Shown here: in pieces, positions 15,614 to 23,374 of the stretch
Layout: each line of letters starts with the position of its first letter
Numbering within the stretch: the first letter of the stretch is position 1
Assembly (NCBI GenBank): GCA_958295815.1
Contig: OY282374.1
Span: 1,074,856 to 1,138,855 of the forward strand
Direction: 5' to 3'
Source: Candidatus Poribacteria bacterium
GTDB lineage: Bacteria > Poribacteria > WGA-4E > WGA-3G
Length of the DNA: 64,000 nucleotides
Program-made: the position numbers and the translations under genes
Notes under the pieces: generated by a model
The model's database searches: none
Seen by the model: only the letters and a program-made list of their open reading frames with translations
Told to the model about the DNA's origin: nothing

Positions 15614-16462
15614 TTGAAAAATTTTGAGTTTTTTGAACCTACCACCCTCGCGGAAGCTTCTCGCCTATTTGCGCAGGAGCACACACTACTGCTTGCAGGC
15701 GGAACAGATATCGTTATCGGGATGAAGGCGCTTACCGAAACGCCTCAATCTGTGATTAGTTTGCAGAAGATTCCGGGATTGGCTGGTATCACCACCGAAT
15801 CCGACGGTAGCATTAGCGTCGGCGCGATGGCAAAAGTGCGTGAAGTTGAATTATCCGCGGATATTCAGCAGCACCACACCGCGCTGGCAGAAGGTGCCGC
15901 AGAAATCGGTTCTATCCAGATTCGCAACCTTGCAACTATCGGTGGAAACATTGCACACGCCTCCCCTGCAGCAGACACAGTCGCAGGCTTGCTTGTCGCT
16001 GACGCCCAGGTTGACATCGCGAGTGCCGATGGTGAGCGGAGCGTACCGATTGACGAGCTCTTCACTGGACCCGGACAGACCGTCTTGGCACCCGGTGAAA
16101 TCATTACACGCTTTCGTCTACCGGCTCCGGCATCTGGATCCCACTATATCAAGCACAAAATCCGAGAAGTGATGGATCTGGCGTTTATTGGTGTTGCTGC
16201 TTCTGTCAGTCTCGACAACGGTGTAATTACAAATGCACGAATTGGACTCGCAGCTGTTGCCCCTACTCCGATTCGCGCAACTGAGGCGGAGAATCTACTG
16301 AACGGAAATGAACTCACACCAGAGCTTCTGGCACAAGCTGGTGAAGCCGCTGCAGCCGGTGCCAGTCCAATATCTGATTTACGATGCTCCGCGGAACATC
16401 GCAGTGAGATGGTTGATGTCCTCACGCGGCGAACTGTGCAAACGGCTGTCGATAGGGCGTAA
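15614..16462 (+). CDS. Xanthine dehydrogenase/CO dehydrogenase family FAD-binding subunit
   Basis: A 282-aa medium subunit of a molybdenum hydroxylase. The FAD-binding motifs are 'LLAGGTDIVIGMK' and 'IRNLATIGGNIAHASPAAD', followed by the CoxM-type C-terminal domain. TTG at 15614 is preferred because TGGAGG lies 7 nt upstream; the TTG at 15608 would leave almost no spacing. FAD passes electrons from the iron-sulfur subunit to NAD or another acceptor. It is the first gene of a three-subunit set (FAD, 2Fe-2S, Mo) in the order coxMSL. Confidence 0.9.
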   Translation: MKNFEFFEPTTLAEASRLFAQEHTLLLAGGTDIVIGMKALTETPQSVISLQKIPGLAGITTESDGSISVGAMAKVREVELSADIQQHHTALAEGAAEIGSIQIRNLATIGGNIAHASPAADTVAGLLVADAQVDIASADGERSVPIDELFTGPGQTVLAPGEIITRFRLPAPASGSHYIKHKIREVMDLAFIGVAASVSLDNGVITNARIGLAAVAPTPIRATEAENLLNGNELTPELLAQAGEAAAAGASPISDLRCSAEHRSEMVDVLTRRTVQTAVDRA

Positions 16463-16493
16463 ATTTTAGCCAATATTTACAAAAATGGACGCT

Positions 16494-16515
16494 GAGGCAC
16501 AGAAAATTTTGCCTC
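16494..16515. other. Small hairpin between FAD and 2Fe-2S subunit genes
   Basis: GAGGCA and TGCCTC (6 bp) flank a 10-nt A/T-rich loop in the 97-nt spacer. It may tune subunit expression or transcript stability; it lacks a T-run on the plus strand. Confidence 0.25.
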
Positions 16516-16559
16516 GCGTTGGATTACGGTATTATAGATATGTATAAAGGAGAAAAAGT

Positions 16560-17039
16560 ATGGCAAAACTCCAGGTCAACCTGAAGGTTAACGGTGACGA
16601 ACACGACTTACTCATTGAGCCACGTAAAACTTTGTTGGCTGTACTTCGCGATACAATTGGTTTGACTGGGACTAAAGAGGGATGTAGCACAGGCGACTGT
16701 GGTGCTTGTACTGTCATTGTTGACGGTAAAGCCGTCACATCTTGCATGGTGCTCGGTGTCACCGCTTCTGGAAAAGAGATTACCACCATTGAGGGATTAG
16801 CCAGTGACGGTGAACTCCATCCTGTTCAACAGGCGTTTATTGACACGGGGGGTTATCAGTGTGGTTTCTGCACTCCAGGTTTTATTATGGCGTCAAAGGT
16901 GCTCTTAGATGAGGATCCAAACCGGAGCGAAGAAGAATTTAGGCACGCCTTGGGTGGGAATATCTGTCGCTGTACGGGCTACACAAAAATTCTTGAGGCA
17001 GTTTTGAAAGCAGCAGAAGAGGTTCGCACGACTGCTTAA
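16560..17039 (+). CDS. Xanthine dehydrogenase/CO dehydrogenase family 2Fe-2S subunit
   Basis: A 159-aa iron-sulfur subunit. The plant-ferredoxin-like cluster is bound by 'CSTGDCGACTVIVDG...SC' and the second cluster by 'QCGFCTPGFIM' and 'GNICRCTGYTKI'. The ATG has AAAGGAG 8 nt upstream. It transfers electrons between the Mo centre of the large subunit and the FAD subunit. Confidence 0.95.
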   Translation: MAKLQVNLKVNGDEHDLLIEPRKTLLAVLRDTIGLTGTKEGCSTGDCGACTVIVDGKAVTSCMVLGVTASGKEITTIEGLASDGELHPVQQAFIDTGGYQCGFCTPGFIMASKVLLDEDPNRSEEEFRHALGGNICRCTGYTKILEAVLKAAEEVRTTA

Positions 17040-17107
17040 CAAAAATCATATTTCGATAGGCACGCTTTGTCGCGAGCCTAAATAATCACTGTAGAAAGGA
17101 GCATTAG

Positions 17108-19405
17108 ATGTCAGAACATACTGTTGTCGGGCGAAAAGTAGCACGGGTTGATGCTGTCGAAAAAGTGACAGGAGCTGCCCAATATGGCGCAGATGTCCAT
17201 CCGCCGGGAATGCTTTACGGCAAGATTGTCCGTAGCAAGCATGCGCACGCGAACATACGTGGTATTGATACCAGCGAAGCCGAAAAACTTCCAGGCGTGA
17301 AGGCGATTATCACGCAAGACGATGTGCCGAGTGGTCGTAGGGTTTTTGCTACTGATAAAGTCCTGTATTTGGGTGAACCCCTCGCTGCTGTTGCGGCAAC
17401 CGATCCTGATGTTGCTGAGGAAGCCGCTGAACTCATTAAGATTGACTACGAGGTGCTGCCGGTTGTCCAGGACGTTATGGAAGCGATTAAAGACTCGGCA
17501 CCACGTCTGCAAGGCGATGATACAAAAGATGGTCCGAACCGACGCGAGATTACAACGCAAATCCGCAGACTCTCGCGCGATAAAGAGAACGACCACAGCG
17601 ACGAAATCAGCAAACTTGAGGCTGAATTAGAGAACTATCCAGACGAGGTCTACTATAACATTTCTGCCGAAAGCCATTCCGATGCAGGCGATGTTGAAAA
17701 AGGGTTCGCTGAGTGCGATGTCGTTGTTGAAGATACGTATGTAATCCCGCGGGTCCATCAGACCTACATGGAACCGCATGTCTCTGTGGCAAGTGCCGAC
17801 TCATCTGGCAAGGTCACGGTCTGGGCATCAACGCAAGGTCCTTTTGCTATCCGTTCGGGTATTGCTGGTACGTTGGGTATCCCGTTGACGCAAATTAACG
17901 TCATCGGAACGACAATGGGTGGTGGTTTTGGTGGACGTTTCGGCGTCATCATTACACACGTCCCAGCTGTCCTACTTTCACAGAAAACAGGGCGTGCCGT
18001 TCGTGTCCAGATGACCCGTGAAGAGGAATTCACTGATGGCAGACCGGCACCCGGATGTGTTATCAAATTGAAAACAGGTGCCACAAATGACGGACGTATC
18101 CTCGCTCGACAGGCACTCGCTTTTTGGGATTCCGGTTCCGTATCCGGGGCATCCATCGGTAGCACGATTCGGGTCCGTGGGGTCTATAAGATTCCGAATC
18201 TCAAGGTAGACGCTTACGGCGTTCACACCAATAAATCTGGCACAGCCGCATACAGGGCACCCGGTGCACCGCAAGCTATTTTCGCAGGTGAATCTCAACT
18301 CGACGAAATTGCTAAACGCATCGGAATGGATCCCGTTAAATTCCGTCTGATGAACATGCGCGAAGAGGGTGATGCTGTTCCAGCAGGCGCGAGTGAACCG
18401 AAAGTCGGTTACAAAGAGACTTTGGAAGCCGTTGCTGATGCCGCCGGATGGTGGGATCGCGAGGCTGGTGAAAACCAAGGTTGGGGCGTTGCTGTTGGCG
18501 ATTGGACAAACGGCTGTGGACCCGGTGGAGTCTATGTTTCCGTTCACGAAGACGGAAGTGCCCGGATTTTCCACGGTTCTATGGACATCACAGGCACAGA
18601 TACTGCGATTTCGCAGATTATTGCTGAAATCCTGACGGTGCCGTATGAAAGCGTCACGATTCGGCGGGGTGATACAGATTCCGCACCGTATTCGACAGGT
18701 TCAGGTGGAAGCGTGGTTACCTTCACAATGGGGAACACCGCTAAATTAGCCGCTGAAGATGCGCATCAGCGTATCCTCGAACTTGCGTCGGAACGGCTCA
18801 ACATGAATGTTGACAACCTTGAACTCAAAGACGGTGCTGTTCATGTTATCAGCGCGGATCCGCCGAAGTCTATCTCCTTGGGTGAACTCGCTGCGTATAG
18901 CCTTTCCACAACGGGTGGTCCGATTGTCGGAAAAGGTGCTTTCGCACGGCAACCGAGTACACCGGCACTCGCTGCACAGATTGCCAAGGTTGAGGTAGAT
19001 CCAGAAACCGGCAGAACCCGGGTTCTTAAACTTGTCGCTTCTCAGGATGTCGGTTTCGCTATCAATCCAATGGCTGTTGAAGGACAGATTGAGGGTGGAA
19101 CAGTCCAAGGCTATGCATGGGCAATGATGGAAGAGATGCAGTACGGCGAGAATGGCAATATCAATCCAGGTTTCGTCGATTACCGTGTCCCGACCTCCGC
19201 AGATCTCCCGACAGTGGAGTCTGTTATCGTTGAAGTGCCTGCACCGAATGGTCCTTATGGTGCCAAAGGTGTTGGTGAACCACCGATCACGCCGACGTTG
19301 GCAACCATGGCAAATGCCGTTAATGATGCCATTGGTGTGCGGATTACTGAATTGCCAATCAAGCCTGAGAAGGTTGTTGATGCCTTGAAGAGCAATGGAC
19401 ACTAA
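17108..19405 (+). CDS. Molybdopterin-binding large subunit, xanthine dehydrogenase family
   Basis: A 765-aa catalytic subunit. The N-terminal 'GAAQYGADVHPPGMLYGKIVRS' is the a/b hammerhead domain, followed by 'TTMGGGFGGRFG' (Mo-pterin contact) and the C-terminal 'GAKGVGEPPITPTLA', whose Glu is the catalytic base in this family. An extra stretch at about residues 130-190 rich in charged residues ('QIRRLSRDKENDHSDEISKLE') is not usual and may be a helical insertion. ATG is preceded by AAAGGAG. Substrate (purine, aldehyde, aromatic or CO) cannot be decided; the AYRAPG loop rather than a CO-dehydrogenase VAYRCSFR loop argues against CO oxidation. Confidence 0.9.
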   Translation: MSEHTVVGRKVARVDAVEKVTGAAQYGADVHPPGMLYGKIVRSKHAHANIRGIDTSEAEKLPGVKAIITQDDVPSGRRVFATDKVLYLGEPLAAVAATDPDVAEEAAELIKIDYEVLPVVQDVMEAIKDSAPRLQGDDTKDGPNRREITTQIRRLSRDKENDHSDEISKLEAELENYPDEVYYNISAESHSDAGDVEKGFAECDVVVEDTYVIPRVHQTYMEPHVSVASADSSGKVTVWASTQGPFAIRSGIAGTLGIPLTQINVIGTTMGGGFGGRFGVIITHVPAVLLSQKTGRAVRVQMTREEEFTDGRPAPGCVIKLKTGATNDGRILARQALAFWDSGSVSGASIGSTIRVRGVYKIPNLKVDAYGVHTNKSGTAAYRAPGAPQAIFAGESQLDEIAKRIGMDPVKFRLMNMREEGDAVPAGASEPKVGYKETLEAVADAAGWWDREAGENQGWGVAVGDWTNGCGPGGVYVSVHEDGSARIFHGSMDITGTDTAISQIIAEILTVPYESVTIRRGDTDSAPYSTGSGGSVVTFTMGNTAKLAAEDAHQRILELASERLNMNVDNLELKDGAVHVISADPPKSISLGELAAYSLSTTGGPIVGKGAFARQPSTPALAAQIAKVEVDPETGRTRVLKLVASQDVGFAINPMAVEGQIEGGTVQGYAWAMMEEMQYGENGNINPGFVDYRVPTSADLPTVESVIVEVPAPNGPYGAKGVGEPPITPTLATMANAVNDAIGVRITELPIKPEKVVDALKSNGH

Positions 19406-19413
19406 GTGTCCAT
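19395..19413 (+). other. Hairpin overlapping the stop codon of the Mo subunit
   Basis: ATGGACAC and GTGTCCAT form an 8-bp stem whose 3-nt loop is the TAA stop codon itself. It may protect the mRNA 3' end or be a chance GTAGG-family relative. Confidence 0.35.
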
Positions 19414-19428
19414 AGTTGGATAACTGGT

Positions 19429-19495
19429 GGGGCGGTGATTCTTGTGGCATCGCCCCTACGATAGAGAGGAAATTCGGGCGGAGTTCTCTCCGCCC
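19429..19495. repeat. Two GC-rich palindromes upstream of hydrolase gene
   Basis: The first pairs GGGGCG (19429) with CGCCCC (19451-19456), with three further pairs inside. The second is a perfect 8-bp stem GGGCGGAG/CTCCGCCC with loop TTCT (19476-19495). Read on the minus strand the first begins GTAGGGGCG, like the other GTAGG palindromes. Confidence 0.5.
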
Positions 19496-19504
19496 TGCAA
19501 TTTT

Positions 19505-20260
19505 ATGAATGTAAAGCAAAGACAGGTTCTGCCCGTGGGAGCAGAACTTGGTGAAATTAGAAACGAACATGGTGAACGCCTCGATTATACCTTTCACAAA
19601 GGCGAAGGCGACAGAATTGTGGTGATCGGACATGGGGTTACCGGTAACAAAGATCGTCCTGCTCTTATCGCTTTGGCAGAAGGACTCGCTGCAGCGGGTA
19701 TCTCTGCCCTGCGATTTTCGTTTTCCGGCAACGGTGAATCCGAAGGCGCGTTTACAGACGCCACTATTACAAAAGAAGTAGCAGACCTCGGCAAAGTTAT
19801 TGATGCACTTCAGGGATATAACGTCTGCTACGTCGGACATAGCATGGGTGGTGCCGTCGGTGTGCTGCGTACCGCCGCCGATGAACGTATCCAAGTGCTT
19901 GTCTCGCTTGCAGGGATGGTGCATACAAAAGCGTTTGCAGAACGAGAATTCAGCGATGCCACACCCGATGAAGGTTTTATGTGGGATGAGCCTGACTGTC
20001 CGCTGTCACAAGCTTACGTAGATGACATGGCAATGATTGATAGCGTTGCAAAACAAGCAAGTAAATTTGCCGTGCCGTGGCTACTCGTTCACGGTACAGA
20101 AGACGATATTGTTCCACCTGAGGATAGCCACGACATTCTTCAGTTCGCAAACGAACCGACAGAACTCCTTGAACTTCCGGGTGTAGATCATGTCTTTTCT
20201 GATAATGGCACTGCAGTCATGGTTGAAAAAGTTGTGTCGTGGATAGACCAAAAGTTGTGA
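19505..20260 (+). CDS. Alpha/beta hydrolase (serine aminopeptidase/esterase-like)
   Basis: A 251-aa alpha/beta hydrolase. The oxyanion region 'VVIGHGVTGNKDRP' is followed by the nucleophile elbow 'GHSMGG' and a late 'LLVHGTEDDIVPPEDS' with the acid, then His in 'LPGVDHVFSD'. The ATG at 19505 is preferred because the longer frame runs through two palindromic repeats. The protein is cytoplasmic. Its position 100 nt after the molybdoenzyme suggests but does not prove a shared pathway. Confidence 0.85.
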   Translation: MNVKQRQVLPVGAELGEIRNEHGERLDYTFHKGEGDRIVVIGHGVTGNKDRPALIALAEGLAAAGISALRFSFSGNGESEGAFTDATITKEVADLGKVIDALQGYNVCYVGHSMGGAVGVLRTAADERIQVLVSLAGMVHTKAFAEREFSDATPDEGFMWDEPDCPLSQAYVDDMAMIDSVAKQASKFAVPWLLVHGTEDDIVPPEDSHDILQFANEPTELLELPGVDHVFSDNGTAVMVEKVVSWIDQKL

Positions 20261-20269
20261 TGGAATAAA

Positions 20270-21400
20270 ATGAGTCAAGCGCATCTGGCGTACAAGAGCA
20301 GAGTGAATTTGGGTAGTTATTATACTCCCACTGAAATTGTAGATATAGCGTGGGAGATGATAGCACCTTGTGTGCATTCACAGACCACTGTCATTGATAG
20401 TGCGTGTGGGTATGGAGATTTTCTGAGAGATCGCGGGCAGGTTACCACGATTGGATGTGATATAGACGAAACTGCAATTGATGTGGCGAGAAAGAACAGT
20501 GATAAAGTCCGGTTCTTTCAAACGAACGCTTTATGCGATGTATCAAGGGAAAAATTCGGTGTTCCTCAGCAGTCCGATTTGATAGTCGTTGGGAATCCAC
20601 CCTATAATGATAAAACATCGCTTATTCGTCACAGTATCAAAGAAGTCGGTTTTGACATTGATGAAGATATAGCGAGTCGGGACTTAGGCATATCGTTTCT
20701 CCGCTCCTACAATAAACTCGAAGCAGACCTTATTTGTGTTTTGCATCCGTTATCTTATTTAATTAAACCTACGAATTTCAGACTCTTAAAGGAATTCACT
20801 GCGAATTACAGATTGGTGGACGGTCTGTTAATCAGCAGTTCGAAATTTCCTGAATCGGCGAAACACACGTCTTTTCCAATTGTCCTTGCGCTTTACCAGA
20901 GAGGCACAGAAGGAATGGAATACAGTTTTATCCGTTCTTTTCGTTTTCGTATAGCGGGTAAAAGCGATTTTTGTCTTGATGATTTTGATTATATTACTGG
21001 TTACATTGATAAATATCCCAAGAAGAGGGATCAATCGACCTATAATGATACCTTGTTTTTTTGGACAATGCGGGATATCAACGCATTAAAAAGGAATCGC
21101 ACTTTTGTTGAAAGTTATAGCGCGAATACAATTGTAATTGATAAACGAAAACTGGATTATTATGCTTATGTAGATGTGTTCAAAAGAAATCTGCATAGAC
21201 TTCCTTTCTATTTCGGTAATTGTGATGTGCTTATAGATATTGATCAGTTCAGACAATGTAAACCTTCTTTCATCAGCGATACTGTTAGACATCATCCTTT
21301 CCTGAAAAAGCATTTTCGGATAGATCCTATGGATAAGCAACAGACTGAGTCCGAATTGGATATGTATTTCAAGTCATTGTTCGGTGAACATCATGTTTAG
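20270..21400 (+). CDS. N6-adenine DNA methyltransferase
   Basis: A 376-aa SAM-dependent DNA methyltransferase. The N-terminus 'NLGSYYTPTEIVDIAWEMI' is the usual lead-in. Motif I appears as 'VIDSACGYGDFL', the acidic ligand as 'IGCDIDETAI', and the catalytic motif IV as 'VVGNPPY'. The C-terminal half probably recognises DNA. No restriction nuclease gene is adjacent; the next defence-like gene is at 25401. It may be an orphan methylase or half of a partly lost system. It begins 10 nt after the hydrolase and is A/T-richer than its neighbours, which hints at horizontal acquisition. Its last codons lie in a 44-bp tandem duplication. Confidence 0.85.
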   Translation: MSQAHLAYKSRVNLGSYYTPTEIVDIAWEMIAPCVHSQTTVIDSACGYGDFLRDRGQVTTIGCDIDETAIDVARKNSDKVRFFQTNALCDVSREKFGVPQQSDLIVVGNPPYNDKTSLIRHSIKEVGFDIDEDIASRDLGISFLRSYNKLEADLICVLHPLSYLIKPTNFRLLKEFTANYRLVDGLLISSSKFPESAKHTSFPIVLALYQRGTEGMEYSFIRSFRFRIAGKSDFCLDDFDYITGYIDKYPKKRDQSTYNDTLFFWTMRDINALKRNRTFVESYSANTIVIDKRKLDYYAYVDVFKRNLHRLPFYFGNCDVLIDIDQFRQCKPSFISDTVRHHPFLKKHFRIDPMDKQQTESELDMYFKSLFGEHHV

Positions 21401-21464
21401 GGATGTATGGTAACGGCACATTGTTCGGTGGACATCATGTTTAGGGATGTATGGTAACGGCACA
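21377..21464 (+). repeat. 44-bp tandem duplication at methyltransferase 3' end
   Basis: Positions 21377-21420 and 21421-21464 are identical except one base (A/G at the tenth/eleventh position). The first copy contains the methylase stop codon; the second is non-coding. Confidence 0.9.
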
Positions 21465-21476
21465 ACGGAGTGTGCC
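21459..21476 (-). repeat. GTAGG-associated palindrome before TIM-barrel gene
   Basis: GGCACA and TGTGCC flank ACGGAG. On the minus strand it reads GTAGGCACACTCCGTTGTGC, matching the GTAGG-plus-hairpin pattern of the dispersed repeats. Confidence 0.5.
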
Positions 21477-21499
21477 TACTACTTTGGAGGAATTAAATT

Positions 21500-22324
21500 A
21501 TGGCAACACCGCGTCTTTCAGTTTCAACGTGGAGTTTACATCGACAACTCGGGAAACCCGGATTTACCGGACCTGCACACGGTATGCAGATCCCAGTCGA
21601 AACCCACAATAAGGGACCTGTTTCACTTCTTGAATTACCCGCACACATTGCCGAATTCGGCATTCACACCTTAGAAATTTGTCACTTCCATCTGCCCTCT
21701 ATTGAGAAGTCTTACCTCTCCGAACTTCGTACCGCTCTTTCGGATGCCGAGGTAGAGCTCTTCTCGCTGCTGATTGACGATGGCGACATTACCCACGCAT
21801 CTGAGGCAGAACGCGATATCGCGTGGATTGAAAAATGGATAGATATTGCCGGTGAACTCGGTGCTAAGTGTGCACGCGTCATTGGGGGTAAAGCAGATCC
21901 GTCTGCGGAAACTTTGGCACAGAGTCGTAATGTCCTTTCGCAACTCACGGAACGTGCTGACACCGCAGGCATCCGTGTGATGAGCGAAAACTGGTTCTCT
22001 ATCTTCTCCACGCCTGAAAATGTTAACACCATTATGAGTGGATTGGACGGTAAGGTGGGACTCTGTCTCGACTTCGGCAACTGGCGTGGTGATACAAAAT
22101 ATGAAGACCTCGCCGCGATTGCTTCATGGGCAGAATCGTGTCATACCAAAGCGCATTTCGCAGCACCACGTGAAATGGACAAAGACGACTACGTGCAATG
22201 CCTTGATCTCGCTAAGGGAGCGGGTTTTGCTGGACCGCATACCCTCATCTACGACGGACCCGGCGATGACGAATGGGAAGGGTTGTCACTGGAGCGTGAG
22301 GTTGTGAACCCATATCTCAACTGA
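21500..22324 (+). CDS. Xylose-isomerase-like TIM-barrel protein
   Basis: A 274-aa sugar phosphate isomerase/epimerase family protein (AP endonuclease 2 fold). Metal-binding acids sit at strand ends: 'VMSENWFS', 'GLCLDFGNW' and 'HAKAHF'-type His. ATG is preceded by TGGAGG. Members isomerise or epimerise sugars and inositols. The gene is followed 16 nt later by the DUF6807 gene, suggesting an operon for a carbohydrate or related compound. Confidence 0.85.
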   Translation: MATPRLSVSTWSLHRQLGKPGFTGPAHGMQIPVETHNKGPVSLLELPAHIAEFGIHTLEICHFHLPSIEKSYLSELRTALSDAEVELFSLLIDDGDITHASEAERDIAWIEKWIDIAGELGAKCARVIGGKADPSAETLAQSRNVLSQLTERADTAGIRVMSENWFSIFSTPENVNTIMSGLDGKVGLCLDFGNWRGDTKYEDLAAIASWAESCHTKAHFAAPREMDKDDYVQCLDLAKGAGFAGPHTLIYDGPGDDEWEGLSLEREVVNPYLN

Positions 22325-22340
22325 GGTTAAAGAAATAAAT

Positions 22341-23183
22341 ATGTTTTCACTATCACAAACACAAGACAGTTTAACCGTCGCTTGGGATGGACAAGAGGTT
22401 ATCGGTTACCATTTTCCTGAAGATGGTAACCGTCCGTTTTGTCACCCATTAAATCTACCCGGTGCACCACCACTCACAATGAACGAACCCGGCGATCATG
22501 TGCATCATCAAGGTCTATGGGTCGCATGGAAAAAAGTTAACGAGGTCAATTTTTGGGAGCAACCGGGACCCGGCAGCGATCCGACAGGCTTCGGCAAGAT
22601 CGTCCATCAGCGGATTGTCACACAGAATGCTGATGCCAATGGTGCGAGTTTAGTAGCAGAAAATGCATGGATTGATTGGCAAGGCACAACGCATCTAACG
22701 GAACAGCGGGAGATAACCATCCACCCACCTACGGATGACACGATGCGGATCTCTGTGTCGTTGACGCTTCAGCCGAACGAACGTGAAGTCGTTTTAGACT
22801 TACGGCGTGGTGAACCCGGTGCAGATGGCAGATTCTACAGCGGTATGGCAATCCGATTCGACAATATCATCACGCCGGGTAGTCTGTTGGATGACGATGG
22901 ACGCACCGAAGCGATGGACATCTTCGGTCAACAGAGCCGTTGGTGCAGTTTCACGTCGCAACATCCGACTGACAATAAAACATACGGTGTTGCTATCGTT
23001 GATCATCCCGATAACCCGCGTTATCCTACAACGTGGTGGGTACGCAATCGCGAGAACTACTGCTTGATCCATCCGTCGCTCGTTTACTATGAACCGCTCC
23101 GTCTTGCTTCCGATGAGACCCTGAGATTGCAGTATAGTGTTGTTCTCTATCGTGGTGAACCTGACGCTGCGTTATTTGCGTAA
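22341..23183 (+). CDS. DUF6807 (PmoA-like) family protein
   Basis: A 280-aa protein of the family once labelled methane oxygenase PmoA, now DUF6807. Recognisable elements are 'RPFCHPLNLPGAPPLTMN' and 'EPGDHVHHQGLWVAWKKVN', with the conserved His cluster DHxHHxGLW. The fold is an aldose-epimerase-like beta sandwich. Members are common in planctomycete and poribacterial carbohydrate loci next to TIM barrels and Gfo/Idh/MocA proteins; the reaction is unknown. No signal peptide. Confidence 0.8.
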   Translation: MFSLSQTQDSLTVAWDGQEVIGYHFPEDGNRPFCHPLNLPGAPPLTMNEPGDHVHHQGLWVAWKKVNEVNFWEQPGPGSDPTGFGKIVHQRIVTQNADANGASLVAENAWIDWQGTTHLTEQREITIHPPTDDTMRISVSLTLQPNEREVVLDLRRGEPGADGRFYSGMAIRFDNIITPGSLLDDDGRTEAMDIFGQQSRWCSFTSQHPTDNKTYGVAIVDHPDNPRYPTTWWVRNRENYCLIHPSLVYYEPLRLASDETLRLQYSVVLYRGEPDAALFA

Positions 23184-23231
23184 TTTGTTTGATCTTTCGG
23201 TGGTAAGTAAGGGTAAGACTTAAAAATTTTC

Positions 23232-23260
23232 TTGGTAGAAAACTGTATCTATGGTATCAT
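23232..23260 (+). promoter_or_regulatory. Putative promoter of Rieske gene
   Basis: TTGGTA (23232-23237) and TATCAT (23255-23260) are separated by 17 nt, about 115 nt upstream of the Rieske gene. Confidence 0.35.
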
Positions 23261-23374
23261 TTTCTTTAGTAACTTGATTAGACACCAGCGTGTTTATGAA
23301 CCATCCTCTTATAGTCCAGCAAAATGTTTGTTATCCGACAATAAGAAACGAAACACCTTATTAGGAGGTGCATT

